A model generated the notes under the pieces. The model did not search any database. It saw nothing but the letters and a program-made list of their open reading frames with translations, and was not told the DNA's origin. Of a stretch of DNA of 64,000 nt, positions 33,079 through 45,129 are shown in pieces (positions within the stretch are counted from its first letter, which is position 1; the number at the start of each line of letters is the position of its first letter). The position numbers and the translations under genes were made by a program. The DNA comes from Eutypa lata (lineage: Eukaryota > Ascomycota > Sordariomycetes > Xylariales > Diatrypaceae): NCBI GenBank assembly GCA_022661535.1, contig JAKULF010000009.1:744001-808000 (forward strand). Reading direction: 5' to 3'.

Positions 33079-35943
33079 GACAGTCGTTACTGCTCGTTTT
33101 TCACCCTTCTTCCTTTTCTTCTAATTACTGGGATTTCTTTTTTTTTTTGCCGAAAATAAAATGAACGCCTGTTCTCTCTGTTTGTTCTATGCTTATTTTC
33201 TTCTTCTTCCGTCGGTCGATTGCTTGTCCAGCAGTACAGGTCGACGACGCGTCTTCTACATTACATGAGTCTCTGTTTTCAGTGATGTAATAGCCCGGTT
33301 TTTGAAAAGGAGCGAAAGCCACGAACAAGGCGGCTGATATGATAATAAAAAAATGAATGTCGCAAAAACCAAGTTACAGACAGAGGAAGAGAGAGAGAGG
33401 AAGGGAAAAAAAGCCAGCAAACCAGGCCAGCAAGAAGGTCAACTTCTAAAGAAGCAAAATATATATTTACGTATTAGGTATCGTTGAAGGAAGTGGGCTA
33501 ACTAGAGGAAGCTGGGAAGGATGAATCGGGGCTTGCGGGAGCAAAAGAAAGAGAAAAAGTGGCGGAGAGCAATAAAAGTCAGCACTTATGCATACGGCGG
33601 ACCCAACCGGCAACTACCTTGAGCGTGGGTTGCGTGGGTTTGTTCGATCGTCACGAATCACGATTGATCGATGTGATGGACTCTATCGCTAGTCGTTCCA
33701 CATGCTCACAAGGCACATGCCGGCATACGATACATACTAGATGTACTACTTCGTATGTGCAGCAAGCAAGGTATCGCGTATGTGGTAGTTATGTATGCTA
33801 GGACATACATTGTACATAGGTAAGCCAAGGCAAGCAAGGGTCGTCCCATCACAGCGAGTGACGGCATATGCGATCTAACGCTGCACTGAGCTTGCAGTCT
33901 GAGAGAGAGATCACATGCGAGGTCTGAGGGTAACTCCTAGCTTCTGGTTGGTGGTGATGGCCTCCCGAGTCAATGCGATGAGATGGGTGATGTTGGCTAC
34001 CTCCATAGCTATGTCTTAAGCAGCTCTTCCCCTCCTCCTCTTCCCTCCCCTCCCTTCAGATCTCCTAATGGCTAGTCAAGATGTGATGCCATTGATCGTT
34101 GCCCATTGCTCATTGCTTATTGCTGAACGCGACGATGACCTAACTACCTCCTACCTATCTAACGTTTGGGGAGCGGTGAACTAGGAGGCTGAAACTCGAC
34201 TGATGTGGGTCAGGCGGGGGGGTTGACTCCTCTCTGCCCTACCGGATCCCGCATCACCATTACGGTCCGTGCTTGAGCACCCCTGTTGGCGGGGTTCCAA
34301 CTGGGACGAGCCTGTTCCAGCCCAGCCCGCCGCCCTACCCGGTTCAACCGTCGCACTCAGTAGCGTCTTTCGTATAACAAGTAGTTCTTTCTTTGTTTTC
34401 TTCGCTTCCTTTTCTCTTTGCTTTCTCACCATAATGACCTAACTAACTATATTCTATACTCACCGACTTATGATGTGTATCAATGATTTGCATTCGTACA
34501 TAAACAAGTTGGCAGCTGAGGAGTTCTGTGGCTTAGCCTCGAAAGTTCGAGGTCCATACCTAACGATTGACTGACTGACTGACTGACTGACACTCAGACA
34601 CTCCGCCGTTGTGAAAGATATGTAACCTACCTACGTTAGCGGGACAATTGGATCAATGAAATGCGCGTTGGACCGAGAAGTGCTTTCGGGAATTTTCCAA
34701 TTCGTCGGTTTTGCTCTGTCCCAAGACCTTTTTTCCCCCGTAGAGCTATTCCCCCCCCCCCCCCCGTCTCGTGGAGCTTTGTGGTCTTGGTGCCTGGCAG
34801 GCCTTCATGCAGGAACCAGACGGTCCCTGCAGGCGAAAAAAAAAAAGAGCGAAAAGCGATAGTGGGATGCAGACTCCTGGACCGTACATATGTGTCCGAG
34901 TGCCCCCCTCCTCTCGGTATCCAGATTTCCCACCCATTCTTCTACCTCTGTGCCTCTCTCTGCCTCTGATCGGATTCCTCCTCCTTGCGTAACTTTGCGT
35001 AATTTTTGACGTTAGCCTACGAAGGTAGTCCTGTCAGCGAGGCTGACTGCAGATGGGCCAAGACCTCGTATCGATCTTTTTCTTCTTTCTTTTGCTTTCC
35101 CAGTACGTATAGGTAGTTAACTAACGCGTTCCGATGGAGTCATCATACATAATTCGTCCGAAAGAGTATTCATTCATGTCGCTGAGCTGCACTATCCCAC
35201 CTCTACTACCTGCAAGGTACCGAGAGTCTCCTTTTGAGCGCTCTCGAGACTCATGGTCTTTAGCGGTCCAATTGTAGTCGGTCTAGGTAGTAGGATACCG
35301 TTGGCGCATTGGTGCAAATGGGTAAACGGACCATACGCGGAGGAAATATTGCGTTCTAGACCATGGTAGAGAGCGAATTATACAAACCCGTTTTTCTTAT
35401 GTGAACATGCATATCGTTTGATAGTTTGATCGGAACCTGGGAGAACATAGTAGAAACCCAATTATGATTAAACACGAATTACTGCTATTGGCCTTCTTCA
35501 ATCATTAAACACTCATATACATCACGGACCACTGGCATATTCCTGGGTCTCTTGGGCGATCGATCCGCAAATCTAACGCAAATCCTACTTCTCGAGTCAT
35601 GAATCTCGGTTAGACTTACAGACTCAATAGGTCTCAACCGTAATTGGGTACCAAGTATGTCTTCTACGCCAAGGTCTACAATTGTCCCGTGCCTGCCTGC
35701 CTTACGATGTAGCGATCGGTCTACATCGATCAATCTTTCATCGTATGTATGAATGTCGCAAGACGGTGGACGTATGAGTTCATATGTAGGTTTCACGCAT
35801 TATAGCCTGTCACGTGAGACGATGTGGAATGGGAGTACTTCAGCGAAGCGAGTCCACCCTATCCCAAAACACAATGTCCCATGAGAGCTTTTCTATGAGC
35901 TATCCATTTGTACTCTGGTTGGATCCTCGTTCGAGATCTTGCT
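33079..35943. other. Intergenic region (2.9 kb), MFS to F-box
   Basis: No gene recognised. Holds simple repeats: a GACT tetranucleotide run (about 34566-34590), a 15-nt poly-C (34751-34765) and purine runs near 33380. A short ORF at 35485-35796 (-) has no recognisable family. Confidence 0.5.
34751..34765. repeat. Poly-C homopolymer (15 nt)
   Basis: Uninterrupted C run inside the intergenic region. Confidence 0.95.
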
Positions 35944-36947
35944 CTACAAGGGGACCATCATGACCGCTTTACTTGACGGATGCACCTGCTGAGCTAGTGA
36001 AGCTTCAAGGCTCAACACCAGCTGATTAGTCCGGATTAATAACTCTACGAAAAGGTCAGTGAATGTCACTAGGAAGTTGTTGCCACTAGGGAGTTGAGCA
36101 GACGGTCTTTTCCTACCTTCATACTGTAGTTCGTATGATGCCCGTGGCTCTTCGTCGGCCTCCACGAATACTGGTACGTGTGGGTTGTCCTTCGCGACAA
36201 CACGGAGCTTTAAACCGACGTCTTTCGCAGAACTAGTCCAAAGTATGGAATCATTATCGGTCTCGGTGCGTTCTGTGCGCTGTTGGCTGTCTGCCGACTT
36301 TGCGACCTGGGCGTCGAGCCAGCTTCGGAACACCCTCACCCAACCGTCCGTGACATTAGCAATACTCAGAAATAAGCCTCGTTTTGGCCCGATCTTGATC
36401 AGGCTGGCCACGGTGCAGAGTTGCGAGAAGAGCTCGCCAGTGTCGAGATGAAGGTCGTGCGTCGGCAACTCGGCTGGCCTATCATCCGCGCCTTCCGCCA
36501 TCCTCCGGGTGGGATACCTCGCGCGGGGTCGCAGATGCTCATCGCCTAGGTACGGGCGGAAGCGGGTGTAGAGCTGGTTCATCTCTCCAAATTTCACACC
36601 TTGGCCTGCCCCTTCTAGGCCATCCGTGCCGAGGTACTCGCAGAACAGGGTGGGCGTCGAGATCTTGACGCTGGGGTGGTAGCATTCCAGGATCATCTCA
36701 TGGTCCTGCAGGAGCGAGGCCTCGTGAAGGCGAAAGTAGTGGAGGCGGCCGACCACTCCCGCGAAATGCCGACTGACGAGAGCGAGAGGCAGCAACTTGC
36801 GAGTAGGGAATGAAGACAGGATCTGAATGAGGACCTGTAATGAGGGGTCAGTGGTGGGTGTCAGATGGATACACGCGTCTCCTGTACGCGGGGTCTCTTT
36901 CTTACCTCGTTCGGAAGTGAGTAGATGGGTGCTGGAGACGACGCCAT
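35944..36947 (-). CDS. F-box domain protein
   Basis: A 310-aa protein, probably a substrate adaptor of an SCF ubiquitin ligase. Exon 1 (36906-36947) encodes MASSPAPIYSLPNE; a 71-nt intron with GTAAGA/TTACAG leads to exon 2 (35944-36834), and the join gives SLPNEVLIQILSSFPTRKLL...ALVSRHFAGVV, a clear N-terminal F-box (residues 9-45). The rest, with LFCEYLGTDGLEGAG, GELFSQLCTVASLIKIGPKR and VRVFRSWLDAQ, has no recognised repeat domain. Starts further upstream in the second exon's frame read through the intron and are rejected. The substrate is unknown; similar F-box proteins are numerous in fungi. Confidence 0.82.
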
Positions 36948-37894
36948 AATACGAAAGTATGTAGCTGAGCGATGCGGTACAAGTCCGGATGTATCTGGAT
37001 ATGTTTTTTGGCTTGACTCGGTATGAGCTCAGCACCAGCGAAGGACTAGAGCTAGTGGTATGGATGTAGGGGGAGCTGATACACCGCCAATGCACCAATA
37101 AAGCTATGCTACTGGAATTTAACCACAGTAATCGCTCATTCGTATCATGTAATAGGTATACCAGTAAGGTAATCAATCAGGAGACTCCAAATGAGGTGGC
37201 GATGTCCTTCGAACGTTTATAAACCCTTTCGTGGACTACCTCTTAAGGTAGTACTAGGCTAAGGCTGTTTGTTCACGATGCCGCTAAAAGACGGGGTAAC
37301 TATCGCTAGAGGGAATAATGCTGACGGCTGACGGCTTGAGCTTTGAGCTGTTGGATAATAATGTATTCAGCAATTTGATCAACTGTCGGAATTGGTTTAT
37401 TTATTTCGATAAAGCTGTTAGATAGGCTACAGATAGGCAGTGATGATTGATTTCATGATCTAGCTTCAGGAACGATTGATTGCTGTCCAGGATGTAGAGT
37501 AGATAGTTAGTAACCAAGTACTCTAAAAGTGCGTCATGACGACAAAAGATACCGGAGACAGTGTTTAGTATAGTAAGTACTGTCACATTTCACTGTCCTT
37601 CTGCCTACCTTAGCTTGCTTAGTTATATAAGGACCCATTTTAACAGCAACGTCTGCCTATCGGGTTCTGTTCATTATGTGAGCAGTGTACGGAGCCAGTC
37701 TCAATTCTTCATGGTCACGATGCCGATATGTTCTTAGTCATCCTTTCCCATATCCGAGAAGTCAGCAGCTGAATAGATTGAAAATATTTCTTTGCCGACA
37801 ACGAAATAATTTTTTCTTCAAAAAATTCCACGGCTTGACCGCCTGTCAGAGTAGCAGAGTAGGCCGCCTATAAGCTAACCCAGCATCCCCAGTA
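36948..37894. other. Intergenic region upstream of F-box gene
   Basis: No gene recognised; AT-rich with TAGGTA motifs. Confidence 0.4.
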
Positions 37895-38354
37895 CTCACT
37901 TCGCTTTAGAGCAGCCCGTTCGTCACCTTATTCCGGCTGCCAAGTTTTACATTAGCTAGGGAATTGTACTAGCGTTTATACATCCTTTCGTTATGTAAAT
38001 AGCAAGGTTGGGATGTATACATCTTATGGACGATAACCCCTTTATGATAATAACGGCAATTATCGATTTAAGGATTAATTGCATCTTATCGATCAAGTAA
38101 GCCTTAAAACATATAAAATATAGATCAAGCAAGCCTTAAAATATAAAATATTAATTATTGCTTGTTAATTATTATAATATTAGTTATTTAAGTATGTATT
38201 TATTAAATAGTTGTATTTGTAGCATAATACATTGTTATACCATACATTTATGTAGCAAAATCATGTATTATAAGCATTAGTACAATTCCCTAGTTAATGT
38301 AAAACTTGGCAACCGGAGTAAGGTGACGAACGGGCTGCTCTAAAGCGGAGTGAG
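37895..38354. mobile_element. MITE with ~85-bp terminal inverted repeats and TA target duplication
   Basis: The left arm 37895-37979 (CTCACTTCGCTTTAGAGCAG...) and the right arm 38271-38354 (reverse complement CTCACTCCGCTTTAGAGCAG...) are near-identical over about 80 bp. Both ends are flanked by TA (37893-37894, 38355-38356). The interior of roughly 290 bp is strongly AT-rich and includes an internal direct duplication (about 38091-38150). No transposase ORF, so the element is non-autonomous; the TA sites point to a Tc1/mariner (pogo/Fot1-like) source. Confidence 0.92.
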
Positions 38355-39690
38355 TATAACAAGGCAAGGTCCTCATACTATATGATATTCTCCTCGGAAT
38401 CTCTACAAGTCCCTGGAGTGCATATCGATCAGGCTGGCTCCCGTATCTCTTCACGTGATATTCAAATAAAGTCTGTCAGCTTAGGATACAACGTTATTAT
38501 TTTCTCACTTTTTTTTCTCTAAAAGAGAAATGTGTATTCTCCGAGTTCACTCTGAGCCTTCTGTCAGGCGTAGATAGGTAGCGAAGTGGATGATACCATA
38601 CTACTTAGCTAATATCGTTAACAGTTGCAGCTGATGTGCTTAATATCCTAAGCCAATGATCTACGCCCATCATGAACTGCATACCTAGGTAAGAAGTTTG
38701 TCTGAATTCATCTAAAATGTGGCACATCGAGGCAAATGCAATGCACGTCGATGGCAACTTTCGAGCTTGGCGTCTCGAACGAGTAACGATACTTCTATTG
38801 GGATATGTTGATGTTCCGGCGACATTTCTACCTTCGGGGCTTCGTCATAGGCCAGTTCTTTTACTAGAAGGAAAAAAGTTAACCACTAATACCGGTTTAC
38901 GTTTATTCGTTCCTCATGGTATCAAAGGCGATTTGATAAAGGCGCATATCTGTGTATGCAGACTGATGATCTGATCAGTGGGCAACCCGGATCGCCAGCT
39001 GCACCTGGACTCTTCAGTATATTCGTGCCAAGACGTGTGGTGATATCTCGACCTCTATATTATAAAATGGCAAATATCTGCGATGAATCCTTCGGGCACC
39101 GGATGCTTCCGCGCCTTTTCGGAGTCCCTCGACGCGGAATTAGCTCCAATTTAGTCTTCGGGGCATCAAGGCGACAAGTTCCTACTGGACAGACCACCAC
39201 ACTGACTCGGCATCGATACGACTGAGACAGTGTCGATGCTGGGTCCGGCTACAAGCTCCCCATGACTTACATATGAGAGCGAATATATGAGGCTTCATTG
39301 TATGCGTAAGGTGCCTCGATTTCTCTTATCACCCAATGGGAGTCGACCTCCCTCTTATTTCTGATGCTACTACCATGCCCATCTTTATTGACATCCTGTT
39401 AGTTCTCTTCTGAGATAGGAAGAGTAGCCTCCTGAACGTTAGTGTGAGCTATGCAATGCGATCGTTCGGCCCGGATGGTTTCGGTGATCTAGCCTGTCTG
39501 ACCATCCGTTCTGAAGCCGGCGCAAAGTATTCCTTTTGTGTCTCTGGCTTACATTCCTTTGCTCCCGTGTAATAACCAGCGGGGTTGATGGATATACGGT
39601 TGTTTCTGGACCTTGAAAATTTATATAGTAAAAAGAATAGATAGCCAGATACCTAAATGTCTCTAAAAGTTGTTTTAGGGGTTTTGAAAC
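38355..39690. other. Intergenic region right of MITE
   Basis: No gene supported; short ORFs lack family features. Confidence 0.4.
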
Positions 39691-39699
39691 GATAGGCAA

Positions 39700-40780
39700 A
39701 AAGATCTCGAGGTAGCAAAGGGGGGACCATTGTTCAGCATATGGCAACTGTTGAAATAGATGATCCCGGTCGCATACATATAACGTCGAAAGCTACTTAC
39801 AAGGATAGCCGGCCGCTCAGTGGTAGCGCCAACACTTTCCTCCCTTGCAGCAGCCTCCTCCTTGTTCCGTACCCGAAAGTCACGTCGCACAAAGATGCAG
39901 GATGATTCTCCGTCAGAACTCAAAGTCCCCAAATCACACGAGACAAGCTGCCGTCCGGCACGGAATCATTTGGCAGATCTGAAGCTGCATCTTGATTGCC
40001 GGGCTTGCCTGCGGCCATCTTCGAATGCTGACCTCTCGCAGCCGCAGATGCCTGGGGTGTGGAAGTGCAGTCATCCTGCAATGCCACGCCGGGTATCCAG
40101 TCTCACCCTTTGCATTTGCTGGGGGCGGGCTAGGGCAGGCCGTATCTTCTACCGGCTGTCTATTGGTGTCTATCGTCATCATTCCTGCAGGCTGATAATG
40201 CTAGCTGATGACCCCGCAAGACACTATTACGCATCAGGTCATCGATGACACAGATTATCTAAGAACAGGCCGTGGGGCCATCCGGCCAGCACCCTTCAAA
40301 AAGCGACCAAAGTTTTGCACTCACATGATGGAAAGAGAATATCACTGTGGCTATGCCTCCAATGGGGGTTCTGTCTGAATATACATATCCCGTGGTATCG
40401 CGCGGTGGAAGGTCAAAACCGACGATCGATGTGAGTGATCTCGCTGAGAGGGATATTCTCCACCCAGGCCAGTCGTCCGGCCGTTGCAATCGCGCTAAGG
40501 CACAACAGAAAACCGTGTGTTGACGTGGACAAGAGGTTGCAGCGGAGGATGCTTCCCTGGAAAAAGAGTGACATGGCGGGGTTTAAGCGATGGTGTTGTT
40601 GGCCTTCGCCGTCGTATGGGTTGCCCTGCGACAGAAACACGCCCCAGGGCTCGCGGAGTATTGCCTCTCGAAAGCCATCCCGGGCGGCGCCAGAGGTCCA
40701 GCCAGGGGGTCCCGCGGCTCTTGAGGCTTGAAATGAGGAGGTCTGAGGCTTAACCACATTGGGCGAGATACCCTACTGAG
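39700..40780 (-). other. Unrecognised exon-like segments, possible decayed or novel gene
   Basis: Several minus-strand pieces look coding but do not join cleanly. One carries MSLFFQGSILRCNLL, then HGFLLCLSAIATAGRLAWVE, with a hydrophobic stretch; another, in a different frame, carries VGFDLPPRDTTGYVYSDRT and GIATVIFSFHH directly followed by a GTGAGT-like donor at about 40326; a third (about 39800-39960) is Glu/Arg-rich and ends TERPAIL at a GTAAGT donor (about 39799). Adjacent codon use is GC-rich compared with the AT-rich flanks. It may be a multi-exon gene with unusual splicing, or a decayed one. I do not recognise the family. Confidence 0.3.
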
Positions 40781-42207
40781 GGAGGGGGACACATGCAACG
40801 TGCAGACATCTCTCTCTCTCTAAGGGGGAACCGCCAAGCCGGATCGGGGGCCTTTTAGACGTCGTTGCCAACAGCATCAGTGAGGGGATTTGGAATTCCT
40901 TGCAGGAAGGAAGGAGTCTTCGAAGATCAAGCTTTGTTCAATTCCTTAAAGAATAATTAACGATATTATTGGTATTTTACCCGGCGCGCCCCCGAAGTAA
41001 GAAAGCTCTGGGGGGCGATTATCACTCCCCTTAGTAAGTATGGGGCCAAGAGTTTATTTCGAGCCGACGAATCATACTTTAGGGGACCTTGGCGCCTGAG
41101 CCGCAACCCTACCTAAGTCTACATGCTCGACATGCTCGACATGCTCGGCATGCTCGACATGCTTTTTGGCTGGGGGCTTGAACTTTCCCCAAAAGAGCAT
41201 AATCATACAAAATTATAGGTTTACCTAAGTGTCGTACATCCATTTTTCCTAGCATATCAACCTACCCGTTCCGCATTCATAGGAGTACCTATGTAGGCAT
41301 GCTAACGGTATATGTGAAACTATTTGCTAAATAATAGAAAGGGCCTAAAACAGTCACCGCCCGATTTTATTTCTGCCTATCAGTGATCGCATTTACCTTT
41401 CGTTATCGGCGTATCTTGCCAAGACATCAAATCTCCTCCCCCACTTGACTCGAAGTTCGTCAATCACAAGTCAATGTGGTGAAGCAAGTTGAATGAAAGA
41501 AGACAAAGCGGCAAAGCCGAACTCGAACGCTACCCGGGACTCGATGCATCATCCCCTCTACATGCTAACTAACGTCAATTAGCGGCCCCGCCTACGGAGA
41601 CGCCATCCAGACATCCATGATTTCACTCTCCGGGTTCCATGCCCGAACGCGCACACACACGCACACACACGCACACACACATACTTCGAAGCTGTTATGC
41701 AATTGAATCCTTGTAGTAGATTGGTTGGAGGGGTAGTTGGCTGGGATGGCTTTCTTTGTGAATCCCCAAAAACGCAACCTACATACCTCTGTTCAGTCTC
41801 GCGAAAAAACTGAAACGTTTGTCCTGAATCACCGACTCCCATGCACATTCAGAGGCCTATGAAGCATAGGTAATTTACCCGTTCATCCCATTCAAACTGT
41901 GATTCATTCATTCTTGACCGACAAACACGGGCACGACCCGTCCGTCTACATTCCCATTCCCACTAACGTCTATATCTTCTCAACACTCCTCCTCTTCCTT
42001 TCCACTTCTTCTTCTTCTCCTTCACTCTACACCACCAATTCCAATCTCTAAACATCGCTACTATCATTGTCACTACTTCCATAATCGAAATCACCATTAC
42101 TTTTAGTAACAACCTCAAGCAAGACCAGCTACCTACCGACCTACCTACCCACGCATCTACCCATCTATCCACTACCTACCTATCCATCCACCCCCACAAT
42201 AACCAAA
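40781..42207. other. Intergenic region with tandem 9-mer, upstream of amidotransferase
   Basis: No gene recognised. Contains an ATGCTCGAC tandem repeat (41121-41162), a CA-rich run (41651-41682), and a CT/ACCT-rich 5' region (about 41990-42207) likely to be the promoter and leader of the amidotransferase gene. Confidence 0.5.
41121..41162. repeat. Tandem 9-mer repeat (ACATGCTCG-type, about 4.5 units)
   Basis: Units read ACATGCTCG with one C-to-G change. Each includes CATG, so the array is partly self-complementary. Confidence 0.85.
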
Positions 42208-43202
42208 ATGGGTTCATTGGGTACTCCTGCTCCAGTGCGCCTCGCCATATTGGAAACCGACACCCCGGTTCCCGGCATCCAGGCCAAGTACGGGTCATAC
42301 GGCGGGGTATTCACGCACCTATTCGAGCGGGCGTGCAGCGCCCTCGACCCGCCGCAGCCCCTCCCGTCGCAGCTCCAGCTCTCCTTCCACGACGTCGTCC
42401 ACGACCCGACCTCGCACCCGGACCCCGAGAGCATCGACGCCGTCCTCATCACCGGATCTAAGGCCTCCGCGTTTGAGAACGTCGACTGGATCGTCCGCCT
42501 CGTGCAGTACGTCAAGCTCCTCCTCGAGGGCGGCCGCGTCCGCGTCATCGGCGTCTGCTTCGGCCACCAGATCGTCGGCCGCGCCCTCGGCGCCAAGGTC
42601 GACCGGAGCGTCCGCGGTTGGGAGCTGAGCGTCGTCGAGGTCGACTTGACTGAGGAGGGAAAGCAGTTCTTCGGACTCGAGAAAATGGTTAGTCATTCCC
42701 GCCTGGCCCCTGCTCCCACCCCCCGCCCCCTCTTCTTCCCAATCTCCTCTTCTCTTCCGCTGCTCTCCCCTCCTATCTCCGCTATGATCTTGATCCCCAC
42801 ACGTACCTCCACATCCCTACCCCTCTATCACAAGCGGAGCCCGCATCGTCGAATCCCTCCTTTTTTTCTTCCCCCAGCTAACCAATCCGGCGTCCTTGTT
42901 GTCGCGCAATGTAGAGAATCCACCAGATGCACCGCGACGCCGTGCTCGAGTTGCCCAACGGCGTGACGAACCTAGCCCAGACGAACGTCTGCTCCACGCA
43001 GGCCTTCTACATCCCGAAGCGCATGATCTCGGTGCAGGGGCACCCGGAGTTCACGGGCGACATGGTGCGCGAGATCTTGGGGATCCGCCACGACGGCAAG
43101 ATCATAAGCGAGGACACCTACCAAGACGGCATCCGGAGGGTCGACGATAAGCACGACGGCGTCGCGATTGCCAAGGTGTTCATGCGCTTCCTGCGAGATT
43201 AA
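42208..43202 (+). CDS. Class I glutamine amidotransferase-like protein
   Basis: A 255-aa enzyme of the class I (triad) glutamine amidotransferase superfamily, in the group of stand-alone GMP-synthase-like domains. Two exons, 42208-42687 and 42915-43202, join at KM-RIHQMHRDAV in phase. The nucleophile is Cys117 in GVCFGHQ, and the His203-Glu205 pair lies in QGHPEF; with LITGSKAS and IHQMHRD these give a complete triad. Length fits the stand-alone group, with no synthetase domain attached. The 227-nt intron is CT-rich and long for this window. The substrate is unknown; nitrogen transfer or gamma-glutamyl hydrolysis is plausible. Confidence 0.9.
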
Positions 43203-43767
43203 AATCGCTTCACAACATACATACGAAAATAGATATACCCCCCATAAAAGAGAGTTGAAGTAGGAGAGAAAGAACGGGGGTATAAAGAGGGGGGAGAAGA
43301 AAAAGAAAAGAAGGAAATGTTTTATATACCCAGTCAATGTACTCTGGACAGAGGACACTGTTACAGAGGAAGACAAACACAGGGGGAGGGAGAGAGAGAG
43401 ACAGAAAGAGAGAGTGTGCGTGTAAGAGAAAAAGGGAGAGAAAGAGATTAAGAAAAGAGCAGTGGAGATACAGTTATATGTATTTCTATCTATCCAAGTT
43501 ACCTACTTACTCACCCACGTAGCAATAGGGAGGGTTGTTTAGAAAGGCGCGGGTTGCATTGGTGGCAGGACAGGGGTGGCCCAGAAGCGCGGGCGCGCAA
43601 AAGCCGGTGGTTGGCCGGGCGGGAAAAAAAGGGAGGGCGATCACGGGAGGGATGGATGGAATGGGTGGTGGAAAAGCTTACGGTTACACGGAGGGGCGTG
43701 GGACGGTTTTATTCCTTTTTGTTATTTTCTTCCTTCGATATTTTTTTTTTTTTTTGCTTGGTCTGCG

Positions 43768-43770
<3 letters not shown>

Positions 43771-43816
<46 letters not shown>
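43771..43816. repeat. (CA)23 microsatellite
   Basis: Uninterrupted CA dinucleotide repeat of 46 nt, just downstream of a 15-16-nt poly-T run. Confidence 0.98.
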
Positions 43817-43817
<1 letters not shown>

Positions 43818-44568
43818 TTTCGACGTTCCTGGTTCAACAGCGTCCAACTCGGGCATAGCACGGCGGGATTGGACAAATTGGGAATTGGCGTTCGTCATCC
43901 GTCATCCATCACCCATCACCCATCCATCTGTTAAGTTACATCAATCACATTCCTATCCCGGGTCAGACTGGGAAAAGAGTTAGCATAGCATATCATTTCG
44001 TAGTACTCCCGAATTGAGATTAATAGAAGAAAATTGTTGATGATACTACATCGTAAAATCATTGGTTTCTTCTCATTGAAACTTTTTATTCCTAGGTAAG
44101 TACTTATATATACTACATACATACATTGTAGTTCCCTCACCGGTCCCACTTCTTACCAACTATGTGACTATCTAGTTACTCTAGATAGGTGGCAGGTCAG
44201 CGGATGACAGGCGGGTAATAGGATGCAAAAAATTAGAGACATGATACAGCAGGTAATAGATGATTGAATTAATGAACGCGTATAACTATGCTTATTTGTT
44301 CTTTTATTCCTGTTGGGTCTTGTGTGTTGTCTCTGACTTGCATACCTACATCATTGGTACGTAGCTCTCTCAGTCATCGTGACGCCCGTATCACCAACCT
44401 GTCCAACCACAAAACAACCAACTAACCAACATCATCACCACCAATACCAAAAACAGCCTCGTACTTAATTCGCTTGGCAAGATGAGATAGTAGAAACATG
44501 TTATTAAATACATAAATACGTAGTTACGGTACATAAAACGCCTTGGCTAAATGCTGGTTAACCCTACC

Positions 44569-44600
44569 TATCTATCTATCTATCTATCTAGATAGATACC
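44569..44600. repeat. TATC/GATA tetranucleotide repeat
   Basis: Runs of TATC followed directly by AGATAGATA make a short palindromic array. Confidence 0.85.
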
Positions 44601-45129
44601 ATTATCCCTCCAACCGCATGGAATAAATCATCCATCACGAGGGGACCGGGGGAAAACGCTTCATCTCCTAACGAGTGCATGTTGATGCTAAACACTACTA
44701 CCTTTAATGGAGGGGTTACGATGTTTGCCATTTCTTGCCTTGCCTTGGATGCCCTATGTAAATGCTGTCCCTGTACCACCATGCTGCTTTTTATGCAAGA
44801 CCATATTGTTGGCTACCTGTTTTTTTTTAATAACGCCGTTACCGTACCATCACCGGTCCGGGTGAAATATGCATGCGATAGAATCCAACCAACCAACCAA
44901 TCAATCAACCTACCAAAAACAAATATACGTCTGGGCCGAGCCAAGTCGGCCCGGCCTCATTACCAGACTACCTAGGTAGACATGATGCATGGATGATGAC
45001 CCCCCTGTCATTGCCGTCCTCGTCCCTATTTCCGTCCCGGGATCCACCGAGGTATCTGTCGGAGATGCCGGCGGCCCGCCATCGCCGTTAACCCCACCCA
45101 CCACCACTACTACCTACCGCCATTATGGC

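Larger units (their letters stand above)
43203..45129. other. Convergent intergenic region (1.9 kb) with microsatellites
   Basis: No gene recognised. Contains purine-rich runs (43260-43450), poly-T (43740-43755), a CA microsatellite and a TATC/GATA repeat (about 44569-44600). Confidence 0.5.
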
